Origin: Nepenthes gracilis
Lineage: Eukaryota; Streptophyta; Magnoliopsida; Caryophyllales; Nepenthaceae
Direction: 5' to 3'
Assembly (NCBI GenBank): GCA_033239525.1
Contig: BSYO01000034.1
Location: 1,426,001 to 1,490,000, forward strand
Length of the DNA: 64,000 nucleotides
The translations under genes were made by a program, and so were the position numbers. Under the pieces are notes generated by a model. The model worked only from the letters and a program-made list of their open reading frames with translations, ran no database searches and was not told the origin of the DNA. Positions 1 through 10,291 of this stretch are shown one piece after another (the stretch's first letter is position 1; each line of letters begins with the position of its first letter).

Positions 1-310
1 GGGAAGCCAGGACATCCTCGTGGCAAGAGCCCCCGAGCGTTCCTACGGCAGCCAGCCTTTCAGTCAGCCCTCCTCAAGCAGTCGAGGAAGCTGAGCCCCA
101 GGGGGAGGTTCCTTCGGAGGAACTTGCGCGGGCCGCATGTTCAGAGGTTGGCACCGCTCCTGCTGCTGATGTGGTATAGGCTGGCGAAGGGGCAGCCGGG
201 ACGTCCTCGCGGCAAGAGCCCCCGAGCGCTCCTACGGCAGCCAACCTTCCAGCCAGCCCTCCCCAAGCAGTCGAGGAAGCTGAGCCCCAGGGAGAGGCTC
301 TTCCGGGCAC
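1..310 (+). repeat. 189-bp in-frame tandem repeat in the antisense ORF
   Basis: Bases 1-121 match 190-310 with few changes at an offset of 189 bp, i.e. 63 codons, so the repeat keeps the reading frame of the antisense ORF. The encoded stretch is rich in Pro, Ala, Ser and Glu and looks like a low-complexity linker. The first copy is cut by the window edge, so more copies may lie to the left. Confidence 0.85.
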
Positions 311-839
311 TTTCACACGCTTCCCGCGCGTCGCCCCTCTTCCGGTACGGTTGTTTCTTTCTGGACTTCTTCCTTTGTTGTTTATTTTGGTAATATTTCT
401 GATCTTTCCTTCCACGCAGGTTCCTGGTGATGCGGTCCCCTTCGTGGTGCACGCTGACTCTTTTCGCGGGGACTTGGAGCGGGCCATCATCAGCGGGCAT
501 CAACTCATCCACGGCGGCCTGGCCCAGATTGCATCTCTTACAGAGGAGAACGGGCGCCTGCGGCAGAGAGTGGCGCAGCTAGAAGCTCTACTCGTCGCTT
601 CAGAGGGCCGTGTCACCAGGTTGGTTGGAGATATGGTTGGTCGGCATTCTCCATCAGAGTGGCAGCTGGCGATGGATACTCGTTATTGGGACGGCATCCG
701 TTTGTGTCATAGGATTGTCTCCCTGGCGGCTCCTCACGTCCCAGTTGGCGTCCTTCATCCAGAGAACGCCAGGGTAGAAGAGGCGTCGCGCCTGAAGACT
801 TTTCCTGAGGAAGCGGGTCCATCGAGTCTTCCCGATTAG
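1..839 (+). pseudogene. Antisense ORF of Tat element 1, two exons with 75-nt intron
   Basis: This ORF runs opposite to gag-pol between integrase and the missing 3' LTR. The last exon (420-839, stop TAG 837-839) encodes 139 residues containing a leucine/glutamate-rich coiled coil (around 535-620) and a tail rich in basic and hydrophobic residues. Upstream, the same frame is open from 180 to 344, and the two parts are separated by a 75-nt segment with donor GTACGG (345) and a pyrimidine-rich acceptor ending CACGCAG (419). An in-frame TAG at 177-179 breaks the upstream exon, whose start is off window. The tail resembles the matching region of Tat element 2 (26.7-26.85 kb). Function is unknown; antisense extra ORFs are known in Tat elements such as Grande. 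It is not a host gene. Confidence 0.7.
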
Positions 840-1844
840 CCTTTGCTGCTGTTGAGTTTTGAGACTAGTTTCTGTCTTTGTACCATGTCTGTCTTTTACA
901 TGAATGAGAAGCTTCTTTTTACACTTCGTGTCCATGCTTTTTCTTTTCGTAAAGTGTTGCTTACTTTTCGCTTTGTTTCCATTCGTTGGATCATGCTTCG
1001 TGTTTGATTGTTGGGCTCTTTTGGAGCCGCTGTTGTTAAGGCCCTATCCAGGCACCTTCTTGCGTGGTGCTCGTCCTTCGTAAGAGGATGTCGTCACAGC
1101 TCACACGTTTGGGGGGCTCGATCCGGTGGTGCGGATGTCGTCGCCAAGCCCCTGGAGCCTCAACGAGGGCCAGCGCAGCGGTCAGGCTGCGGTAACCGGA
1201 CTCCTGGGTCTAGGACTCGGTCGCGTATGATTGCGGGAGGTGTGTCGCTCCTGCTCAAAGCGTTATAATCACCAAGTTGAGGTCTTAGCCTACGACCATT
1301 GTAGACTGAGGGTGCTCTCTTCTGTTGGAGAAGGTCGCCGCACGCCTGCTATTCTTTGCCCCCTAAGGTTTTGTTGGCCGTAGAGTGGGGACTCATGGAT
1401 CCCCCAGGCCTAATGCTTTGACCGCACGGGTCGTTGCGTGTAGCCTTTGGAATGGATCGCCTGGATCCTTTGTCCAAGCCTACGGTTGGACGCCTCCGGG
1501 CTGGCTAGCACGGGGCTCAATCTCTGGGTGGCCGCTGGGGCCTTTTGGCGAGGAGCCATGGTGAGTAAAGCCATCCCAAGGCCACCTGGCGTGAGGATGG
1601 AGTCCTGAGACGGTCTGCTTTGGACCGCCTGGCGTGGAGCCAAGGACCGATTTTACGGACGGACGCTTGTCCTCCCGACTTAGGGGCAGTCTAGGTCGTT
1701 TGATTTAGGAATGCAATGCATGACATTAATTCACACGAATGAATATGCAGCATGATAAAGCAATTATGATAATCAAAGGTAAAATTCATGTTCAAGCACT
1801 CATTATGATGCATGCATGTGCGACTTACCTGAGTCGGGGTTGCA
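840..1844. other. Spacer between antisense ORF and pol of Tat element 1
   Basis: About 1 kb without a supportable gene. Short ORFs here have no family resemblance. The part at 1340-1640 contains loosely repeated phrases around GACCG, GGATC and GGCC that correspond in position to the 36-bp tandem repeat of Tat element 2 (27342-27556), suggesting a shared, repeat-prone spacer. The part at 1700-1840 is AT-rich. Confidence 0.6.
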
Positions 1845-2945
1845 TCACTGATAATATTTTCTTAAGTTGGCGGCGTTCCAGGTCCGCGGGACCAGTTTGT
1901 CGTTCTGGGCGCGTAGCTTGTACGCTCCGCTCCGGAGGATTGCGGAGACGAGGAACGGCCCATCCCACCCGGGGGAGTGTTTGTTCCTATTTGCGATCTT
2001 TCCCGCCGCCTCTACCCTCCGGAGGACCGGATCTCCAACTTCCAGTGGGCGTGCCTTCACTCGCTTGTTGTAAAACCGCGCGACTCGCTGTTGGTAGGCC
2101 GCGGTTCTGAGTCGTGCGGCGTCTCAAACTTCCGAGAGCAAGTCCAGACTTTCCCGAAGCCTTCGTTCATTGGTGGCCGGGTCTAAGCATTCGATCCGCA
2201 GGCTTGGCATTCCCATTTCCACGGGTACCATAGCCTCGCACCCCAAAGCAAAGGTTGAAGGGCATCTCCCTTGTTGGTTCTCTCGCAGTTGTTCGGTACG
2301 ACCATAGCACTGACGGTAGCTCCTCAGTCCAGGAGCCCCCTACGTCTTCCAACCTGATTTTCAACCCGTGCAGCAGTGTGCGGTTGGTGACTTCGACTTG
2401 TCCGTTTGCTTGAGGGTGCGCCACGGATGTTTGCACCAGTTTAATGCGGAGGTCGCGCGATTGCCCGTGAAGCGTTTGCGGTGAATGGGTTGTTATCGGT
2501 TACTACGACTTCAGGAATCCCAAAGCGGCAAACAATGCCCTGACGGAGGAACTCCGTCGCATTTTGTTCTGTAATCTTCGCGAGTGGGACGGCTTCCACC
2601 CATTTTGTGAAGTAGTCGATGCCAACGATCTAGAATTTTCTTTGTCCGGCAGCCATTGGTAGGGGTCCGAGTATGTCGAGCCCCCATTGTGCGAACGGCC
2701 ATGGGGATTGGAGATAGTGCAGCTCGGTGTGCGGCTGGTGCGTCATGTTGCCATGGACCTGACAACTTTCACACTTGCGGGCGAACTCCATAGCATCTCT
2801 TTTCATGGTGGGCCAGTAGAACCCTTGCCGCATGACGTTGAACGCGAGGTTCTTCCCGCCAATGTGTGATCCGCACAACCCCAAGTGTACTTCTGCCAAC
2901 GCGTAGTCGGCTTCCTCCGGAGTAAGGCACTTCAGGAGAGGGGTG
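1845..2945 (-). pseudogene. Tat element 1 integrase, broken
   Basis: The integrase would join element cDNA to chromosomal DNA. The zinc-binding part is intact in the upstream frame: EVH, GSH, then CESC about 30 residues on (HHCC). The core begins WGLDILGP, giving the first catalytic Asp. A TAG at 2630-2632 then stops the frame where IVGIDYFTKW continues. The second Asp lies in a VVVTDN motif near 2500, followed by a frameshift near 2450-2490. The third acidic residue is in QANGQVEVTNRT (about 2400). The C-terminal part (1845-2060) ends NLRKYYQ, a usual end for Tat pol. No chromodomain is present, as expected for Tat. At least one stop and two frame changes make it inactive. Confidence 0.88.
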
Positions 2946-5145
2946 AAATATCCTCGCTTGTATAATCTCCCATTTAGGACCGTATACCATCCTGCTGTCT
3001 TCTTGATTCGCTTGGCTTCGTTGGTGTCTTCTGGTAAAGCTTCTTCAGTCAGGAACTTTATATACAGAGTCATCCAGTTGTCCCTCGTGTTGACATGAAA
3101 GACTTCTTTGTCTTCGGCGTCGATCTTGGGTAATGCTCGACTTCCCGGGCTCCCTTGAGTCTTGCTCTGATTCCGGGCGACCGCGTCCCGGGCCAGTCGG
3201 TCAGCGCGTTCGTTATCCGATCTCAGGATATGTTCGATCTCAAATCGACGGAACTCAGGGATCAGGGCCCTTACTCTCGCCAGGTACCTCACAAGTTGTG
3301 GGTTCACGGCTTCGAAGTTCCCCTTCACCTGATTGACCACAAGTTCAGAGTCACTACGCATGACCAACGACCGCGCGGAACACTCCCTCGCCAGTCGTAG
3401 GCCCGCAAGGAGGGCCTCGTACTCCGCCACGTTGTTCGTGGCTGGGAAGGCCAGAGTAACGGAGTATACGATTTCCACACCCTCGGGCGTCCTTAACACG
3501 ATACCCGCTCCGCTGCCTGTCTGGGTAGATGATCCGTCTACGTTTAGGGTCCACACAGGTGAACTGTCGTGCTCCGTATCTCCTGGATTGCTGCCTTCGT
3601 CCTGTGCTGGCGTCGCGGCCTCGACGATGAAGTCCGCCAGAGCCTGTCCTTTCACGGCTGGCCGGGGTCGGAATTCTAGGTCAAATTCTCCCAGTTCGAC
3701 GGCCCACTTAACCAGCCGGCCTGACGTCTCTGGTTTCTGCAAAATCGTCTTCAGCGGCTGGTCCGTCAGCACGATGATCCGATGTGACTGGAAGTAGGGT
3801 CGCAGCTTCCGCGCCGCGTAGACAAGCGCGAGCGCCATCTTTTTAGCGTGCGGATAGCGGGTCTCTACGTCCGTCAGCACCCGGCTTACGTAATACACCG
3901 GCTGTTGCTTGCCTTCGTGCTCCGCAACTAGCACGGAGCTGAGGGCGGACGTCGATGTGGCCAGGTAGAGGTAGAGATCTTCCCCTTCGCGCGGCGAGCT
4001 TAATAGCGGCGCGCTGGAGAGGTAAGTCTTTAGTTCCCTGAAGGCTTCGTCGCATCCTTCATTCCATTTGAACCCGTGCGATTTGGTGCCCCTTAGCGCC
4101 TTGAAGAAGGGCAAATATTTTTCGGCTGACTTGGCTAGGAACCGTGAAAGGGCGGCAATCCGCCCCGTCAGCTTCTGGACTTCTTTTATTGTTCGCGGAG
4201 GGTTCAGGTCAAGTATGGCTTTGATTTTCTCCGGGTTGGCTTCTATTCCGCGCTGGGATACAATGAAGCCCAAGAACTTCCCAGAGGTCACCCCGAATGC
4301 GCATTTGACAGGATTGAGCTTCATCCCATGCCGTCGGAGGATCTGAAAAGTCTCATCTAGGTCGTTGACGTGGTAGCTCGCGACTTTGCTTTTCACAAGC
4401 ATATCGTCGACGTACACCTCCACGTTCCGCCCGATCTGAGTTTCGAACATTTTGTTGACGAGGCGCTGGTACGTGGCGCCTGCATTCTTGAGACCAAAGG
4501 GCATCATTTTGTAACAATATGTCCCTTGATCTGTCATGAACGAGGTGTGCTCCTCGTCTTCTGGGTCCATCCGGATCTGATTGTACCCAGAGTATGGGTC
4601 CATGAAGCTCAGTAGTTCGTGCCCGGATGTGGAATCCATGAGCTGGTCGATCCTTGGGAGCGGAAAGCTATCTTTGGGGCAGGCCTTATTCACGTCTGTG
4701 AAGTCGACACACATCCGCCACTTGCCGCCGCTCTCTTTTCACCAAAGACGACGTTGGATAGCCACTCCGGGTACTGGACTTCTCTGATGAATCCGGCGTC
4801 CAGGAGCCTCTTCACTTCTTCCCTGATGGCGACCAACTTCTCGACGGAGTGGTTCCTCCGCTTCTGCCGGACGGGTTTTCGGCTCGCGTCAAGGCCCAGC
4901 TTGTGGACTACGACTTCGGCCGATATCCCGGGCATGTCAGCGGGGACCCAGGCAAACACGTCAGAGTTAGCCCGAAGGAAGGTAATTAACTTGTCGCGAT
5001 CTGCAGGTTGAAGGGATCTCCCCACATTGACGCATCGTTCCGGATCGGAAGGATTAAGCGGGATCGCCTCAGTTTCCTCTCTCCCGATCGGGTTCTCGCA
5101 GGCGGCGTCTCGTCGCGGAGGTCCAGGTCTTCGCTTGGTCTGCAT
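2946..5145 (-). pseudogene. Tat element 1 reverse transcriptase, RNase H and second RNase H
   Basis: This region would copy element RNA into DNA and degrade the RNA. RT starts upstream of 4750 (AGFIREVQYPEWLSNVV), has a local frame disruption at about 4725-4745, then runs open from 4714 with MPFGLKNAGATYQ and the catalytic YVDD (residues 101-104 of that frame). The Ty3-type RNase H (about residues 215-350) has lost its first catalytic Asp (LYLATSTSAL). A second RNase H follows (about 388-512) with NVDGSS, VAEYEAL, RSDSELV and ADRLARDA, so it keeps its acidic residues. This pairing of a degraded first and a preserved second RNase H is a known Tat feature. The frame stays open for 694 codons to 2630, unusually long for this window, suggesting a fairly young element. 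Confidence 0.93.
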
Positions 5146-5927
5146 GGTGCCACTAGGTTGACTTGGGACAGGTAGCAGGTCCGTCCCATTTCTTGGTCTC
5201 CAAGAACTTCTCCCACGCCCCAGGGGGTGGGAAATTTCACCTTTAGATGCGGGATGGACGTCACGGCCTCGAAGGCTGTCAAGAAGAGTCTGCCGAATAT
5301 GGCATTGTAGACGGACGGAAGGTCGACGATAAGGAACGCCAACTCGCGCGTCATGGAGCGCGGGTGGGTCCCCACCGTGACTTCCAGTCGCACTATCCCT
5401 TGCACTGAAACTGGCTCGTTGTCCAAGCCGTATAATGGTTCGTTTGCAGCCTTCATTTGGTTCCGTTTTAGTCCAAGCTTAATGAATGCAGTGAGATACA
5501 GCAAATTTTATGAACTTTCATTATCAATGAAGACCCGTTTCAGTTGGTAGTCATCACCACCAGCTGAAACAAGGGCCGATACAACAAGGGGGTCAGTGTG
5601 GGGAGAGGTTACATGAGCCATATCGTCGCTACTAAAGCTAATGACATCACTCCTAGCCCCTATCTTCGCCCGCTTGTTGCTGGAAGTCGGTTCTGGCTGT
5701 CCACGCCTGGCGCTCACGGCGTCAGCGGAAGAGATCATATGGACTACGCCGGCAGCCGTGCGGGCTCTTGGAGGCTCACTGGGTTCACCGTAGGAGGGAG
5801 CAGGTTCCTGACCCGAACTCTTCACGAACCGCTTCAATTGTCCGCGCCGGATCAGATCTTCAATCTCCCGCCGCAGGTGCGACAGCTTCTCGGCCGAGTG
5901 CCCTGCATACGGTGGTGGTACGGGCAA
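5146..5927 (-). pseudogene. Tat element 1 gag tail and aspartic protease, degenerate
   Basis: The frame at 5927-5508 begins with the conserved gag tail (LRREIEDLIRRGQLKRFV) and ends in a protease active-site block that reads IDNESS where the family has Asp, a small residue, Gly, Ser, Ser. The Gly is replaced by Glu, and a TAA at 5508-5510 follows at once. The same frame resumes as LYLTAFIKLGL and continues with PLYGLDNEPV, LIVDLPSVYNAIFGR and FPTPWGVGEVLGDQ, typical of Tat protease. The Cys-rich motif normally just before the gag tail is not seen; only GHS remains. The protease is probably inactive. Confidence 0.8.
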
Positions 5928-7315
5928 AGATGCCGTCCGATCGCCATTTGCAGGACCCTTGGGCGTTTTTGGCCACTTGAAGAATTTTTCATCCTAGATC
6001 TGCATCAGGATGTTTGTGCGGCTATCGTTCAGTGGGATCAGAGAGGTCCTGCTGTAATCCCTTTTGGGCCCCGACGGGGGCCGCTGCTGCTTTCGGCGCT
6101 CCGAGAAGCGCTGGCTGTCGCTGTCCCTCTTTCTCCCTCCAGAAGCTCTAGGGGCTTCCTGGGGCCGGTCCACTCGCTCGGGGCGCTTCGCCTCATTGGC
6201 CTCTTCGGCTGTGATGTACGCCCGACCAATGGTCTCAGCCTCCCGGAAGGTCCGAGGCGCAGTGCGGCATGATGTTTGAAGAAGTCCCCCGCCGCCAGAG
6301 TGGCGACGAAGGCGTTGAGCTTCAGCTTGTCGGAGAGGTGCGGGATCCGCCTCGCCTCAGTGATGAAATGGTCTAGAAATCGCTTCAGGCTTTCATCTTG
6401 CCTCTGTCGGAGGCAAACCAGGTGCCAGGGTTGTCTCTCCTCCCTTCTGCTGGAGGCAAACTGGCTCAGGAAGCTGTCAGCAAGCTCGTCAAACGAGCGT
6501 ATGGAGTTCGAGGAGAGGCCGTGGAACCAGAGCAGCGCGTCACTCCTAAGAGTGACGGGGAAGCACTGGCACATCAGGGCCTCGCTCGCCCCTTGTAGAG
6601 AGAGGTGGGTGCGGAAGCAGTTGAGATGGTCCATCGGGTCCTTGCTTCCGTCGTATCCCTCTAGGACCGGCATTTTGAACTTGCTCGGCAACGGCTGCGT
6701 CCGCAAGTCCATGGCGAAGGGCGATCTACGGAGGTCGGCGGAGGAGGGCGTGGGTTTCTCCTTATGCAGGGTGTCCCACAACACCTTGACTTTCTCCTCC
6801 ATCGAGGGGTCCGTAGAGCCTCTTCGCGCATTGAGGACGTCACGGAGCTCCGTGTTGCCCTGGAGGTGCGTCTGGGCTCGTCGAGGGTGGCGACTCTCCG
6901 CCTGGGAGGCGCGTTCGCCGTTGGAGCCTGCGGCGGGTGGCCTCCTATTGCCACGCGAGTTACGGGGGTTGCGGCCTTCGGGGCTGTCCTCCCTGTCGTC
7001 GTCGGCGGGATGGCTTTTCGCCTCGTTCTGGCCATCCTCACTTGGTGCAGCTTGGGCTGTCGCGCGGTCGAGATGGTTGGCTCGCCTCCTGCGAGCGGTC
7101 TCTCGACGCCTTTCTCTCTTGGAGGTGGAGGCCAGGGCTGCTGGAGGAGCGGCCCCAGGCAAGGCAATCCCGGTATTCGCGCATACGGCGAGGAGGATCT
7201 CCTTCAGATAGTCTATGTCCGCGGCCCGGGCGGCGGACATCGCTGCTCGGTTGGTTGTTTGTTTGGTTCCCGCGGGGAACTTCTCCTTGGACGATGACTT
7301 CCACCGCAGGAGCAC
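5928..7315 (-). pseudogene. Tat element 1 gag, frameshifted
   Basis: Gag would form the particle that packages element RNA. The start at 7315 is the first ATG downstream of the primer site. The first half is basic and low in complexity (Arg, Ala, Pro, Ser). The conserved core follows: DLRRSPFAMDLRTQPLPSKF, EGYDGSKDPMDHL, FRTHLSLQGA, DALLWFHGL, SFDELADSFLSQFAS and LKRFLDHF. Around 6250 the frame shifts by one base; the neighbouring frame carries the expected continuation (REAETIGRAYI, then EEANEAKRPER). That frame meets a TAG at 5994-5996 before the gag tail. Total length fits a Tat gag of about 450-550 residues. Confidence 0.9.
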
Positions 7316-7393
7316 TAGTTTGTGCTCGGGTGTTCACCATTTTCTGTTGTTCAGCTGCTGGATGGGAAAGAGACACTTGGCTTATTGTCTGAT

Positions 7394-7411
7394 TCCCACA
7401 GACGGCGCCAA
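7394..7411 (-). other. Primer binding site of Tat element 1
   Basis: On the minus strand the LTR is followed after one base by TGGCGCCGTCTGTGGGA. TGGCGCC followed by a tRNA-complementary stretch is the usual primer site of Tat/Athila elements. It fixes the 5' end and the orientation of the element. Confidence 0.85.
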
Positions 7412-8430
7412 TGTTGTGTCCCGGGCCCAAGGTTGTCGTACGGATTAGGGAGCCTTCGGATTCCTAAGCGTGCGGTTGCTCCGGAAGAAGAATCCGGTCT
7501 CCGTCTCTGTGAACCTGGACCTGCACAACACAAACAACAAACAAGAGGTCAAGGGTTCGGCAGGATTTCTCCCACCGAGGCCGCTCCGACGCTCAAGTCA
7601 GCAAATTCCCGCAATAAACGGAAATGGCGCACGCTAAGGTGGTGCGCGGAGAAATGCTGTGAAGCGAAAGAGGTGCTTGTGCGGTGATGTGGAGAAATGC
7701 AATGAGCAGGTGATGGAAGGCCTAGCTTCCTTAGTGCACCGCAGTGGGTGGCTAACTTTTCCGTGATCTCAGAGGATGCTGGGATGGTGAGCAAGTCAGC
7801 TAGATGAGGCAATGCTCTGCTTTGACTCGTCACTCTTGTGTTTTAGAGAAGAGGGAAACAGATGATCAAGGATGCTTGAAGCTATGTTTAGTAAGATCCC
7901 AGGTTGATCGAAAAGATTAGAGGTCGAAAAAGTCCCAAGGTCGATCGTAAAGTCGAAGATCAAAAAAGATCCCTTTCTCTGTGGGGTGTGAGGGTTCTTA
8001 TACGCCTCACCCCGTTGGACTCTTGGGCGCCAAAACGCCCATTGCTTGGGCCATCACGCCGCTGGTCACTGTCATGGACCGCCGGGCCACGCCGGCTGTC
8101 TGTTGCCGTGCTTGGCAGACGGGCCGGGGCGTTATTGACCACGCCCGATTTTCCCGAGCGGGGATTGGTTGGCCATCTGCAGACGGCAGCGGGTGGCGTT
8201 GGCGCTGCGCCAGCCATGCCTCTGTTGGCTAGCCTTTCCGCCTTTTCTGCCTGTTCCCGGCGATGTATTTATTGCGCTGCAGGTTTCCGTTGGCTTCTTC
8301 CACCGTGGACTCGCACCTTTCCTCCCTTGGGCTGGGCTGATTACTTCTCGTGGGCTTCTGATCTTTCCATGGGCCGCGACTTGCTTCGTGGGCCTGGGCT
8401 GTCTCATGGGTCAGGATATGGGACCCAACA
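7412..8430 (-). repeat. 5' LTR of Tat element 1
   Basis: The 1019-bp LTR has terminal inverted pentamers TGTTG and CAACA and directly abuts the primer site. On the minus strand a TATA-like GTATAAGA lies at about 8004-7997, placing U3 at about 430 bp. The mate LTR is off window, so the age cannot be judged. Confidence 0.85.
7996..8004 (-). promoter_or_regulatory. Putative TATA box in LTR of Tat element 1
   Basis: The minus strand reads GCGTATAAGAACC at this point, in a GC-rich context and at a plausible distance from the LTR ends. It is the best TATA-like site in this LTR; a weaker AATAAATAC lies near 8262. Confidence 0.5.
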
Positions 8431-9203
8431 AAAAACAATCAAAATCACAATAATCACAAAATAACAAAATTGTTAAGATTGCTCCAGATATCCCAGAGTT
8501 GGGGCAATGGAGGTGGTCATGAGATTTCGGGAAAGAAAAGCAAAGGACATGCACATTTGAGGAGTGAAGGTTACTGTACCTTAAAATATGATCTAGAGTT
8601 TTAAGATTGATTTGGATGAGGGATGTCACGTCCCCATCTCGAGATCTAATTAAATTAGTTCTTAATCCTTAATTATTAAAATTTATTTATTTATCTATTA
8701 ATCAAAACTCAATAAAAACATTGGGACACAACCCTAATTATAGAACACGGATACAGGAACTTGAAATAAAATATTCAAATCACAAGACTTGATATGTTAC
8801 ATCTGAAAGTGATTCCGAATGTTGATTATATGAGATCTCAAAATGTACGTAAGGAGATACATCTATATAAAAATTAGAGTAAAAAATTAACAGCATAAAT
8901 CAAACTAATTGTATTTTTATTAAATCATAAAAGCCTCGTCACTAAGAAATAGATATTGTTGGGTCCAACTCGAAGGTGGGCTCAAGAGCAGCGAGACCCT
9001 ATTCCTGAACGGCCCAAAGGTTTCTAGAGAATGGTCTACGTGGCAGCCCAGAAACAATGGCTAATCAACGCCCTCTGTAGTCCATTAATGTACCTGTAGA
9101 CGGTAGGAGCCAACCCAGAGAAAGCCAACCAATGAGGAAGGAGTCAATGCTGCCAGCTGCGGCGCACACTATCCTCCCAGCCGCACAGCCATTCCTCGTA
9201 TGA
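8431..9203 (+). repeat. Segmental duplication, copy 1
   Basis: This block matches 10292 onward at a constant offset of 1861 bp over most of its length. It starts exactly at the right end of Tat element 1. It contains a chromovirus-like LTR tip (TGTCACGTCCCC at 8624) and, from 8957, the start of a Tat-like LTR (TGTTGGGTCC) that breaks off near 9203. Since both copies carry the same junction into the Tat-like LTR, the LTR inserted before the duplication. No gene is seen. Confidence 0.85.
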
Positions 9204-9545
9204 GAATTGTTATATTTATTTTAGTATATTTATTTTTGTATAGATAATTATGTTAGCAACAATTACTCTGAAATCCTAGTCACATTAAATGCCTTCAAAT
9301 ATGTAAATTAGGGAGAAAGCACTCCAAATTAGACTTGACTGAAATCAAGCAACTTGACTAGTTATATTTATTCAATTTAAAATTTTATAAGATTAGATTA
9401 ATATATATTAGTATTGTAAATAAATATGATTAAAAAATTGTGCTTGATTATTTTTTTAGCCAGACATGATCATCAATATAAATTAATCGGTTTAGCCTAA
9501 ATTATAAATTTTTTTATGGCTATCTTTTTATCATGGTATTAAAAA
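9204..9545 (+). repeat. R-type AT-rich repeat module (about 340 bp)
   Basis: The block starts with a phrase of the type TATTTATTTTTGTGTAGATAA and includes ACTCTGAAATCC and ATAAGATTAG. It is one of at least a dozen copies in the window (for example 12960, 13200, 48050, 49210, 49550 and 59290). It has no coding potential. Confidence 0.75.
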
Positions 9546-9837
9546 TACCTCATCTAAAGAGTGGCATCATTGTCTTTACGCATAGGTTGATAGTTTATTT
9601 ATATAATCATATATAATTGAAGCCCAGTGAGGAGGAGTCAAGGAGTCAATTTTGGACGGCAACCCTTTTTCTTCATATTGACTGGTTGACAGTATCTTTT
9701 GTTTATGACACTGACTGAAAAGACCGGCCATCGGAGCGACGTCGACTTCCTCGAACTTTATTTGCAGCGGGTCAATGCAAATAACAATTTTGAATTCACA
9801 CTCTTGTTCTTCCTCTAAATTGAGAAAATTTCTTGGC
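9546..9837. other. Unassigned spacer
   Basis: Mostly unique sequence, somewhat richer in GC at 9710-9780. No ORF, no recognisable repeat and no RNA gene was found. Confidence 0.5.
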
Positions 9838-10230
9838 GCTTATTTAAATTATAAAAAAATTATTAATAATTTAAAATAAATATATAATAGTTATTAATAA
9901 TAAAATAAGATAATTTTTTTTTTTGTGAGATATCCTGTTAAAAATAAAAAAATTATAAAATTATATGTTTAAAATATCTCAACTATTAATCAGTTCGGTT
10001 ACATAAACCATGAGATTACTTCGTGTTTATTTGAATCGTAAAAAAAAATAATTAATAATTTATAATAAATATACAATAATTATTAATAATAAAATAAGAT
10101 ATAATTTTTATATAAAAAAATCTTTTAAGATTGAAAGGAAAAAAATTATGGGATGATACGTCTAAAATATTTTTATTATATAATCAGTTCGATTATATAA
10201 ATCTTATAAATATAATAATATAATATATTG
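9838..10230 (+). repeat. AT-rich tandem duplication, unit about 187 bp
   Basis: The stretch starting near 9840 (TATTTAAATTATAAAAAA, then ATTAATAATTTA) is repeated with divergence from about 10027, including the shared phrase TAATCAGTTCG in both units. The pair looks like an old local duplication in very AT-rich DNA. Confidence 0.65.
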
Positions 10231-10291
10231 ATATAAAGAAATTTAAATAGTAAAAAATATAAGACAAATGTAAAGAAATCAAACTAATAAC

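Larger units (their letters stand above)
1..8430 (-). mobile_element. Tat-lineage Ty3/gypsy retrotransposon 1 (3' end off window)
   Basis: Read on the minus strand the order is LTR (8430-7412), primer site, gag, protease, RT, Ty3-type RNase H, a second plant-type RNase H and integrase, ending at 1845, followed by a long spacer and an antisense ORF at the left edge. The double RNase H and an extra ORF beyond pol are known traits of the Tat lineage (Retand, Grande and relatives). The element is clearly richer in GC than its AT-rich surroundings. The downstream LTR must lie left of base 1. All genes carry stops or frameshifts, so this copy cannot move by itself. Right flank starts with AAAAA, the expected half of the target duplication. 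Confidence 0.93.

Noticed and set aside
1008..1268. 86-codon ORF in the spacer of Tat element 1
   Set aside because: No family motif, no counterpart in Tat element 2, and composition explained by the GC-rich spacer.
6276..7392. Long plus-strand ORFs opposite Tat element 1 gag
   Set aside because: They are reverse-strand shadows of a GC-rich gag gene with no motif of their own.
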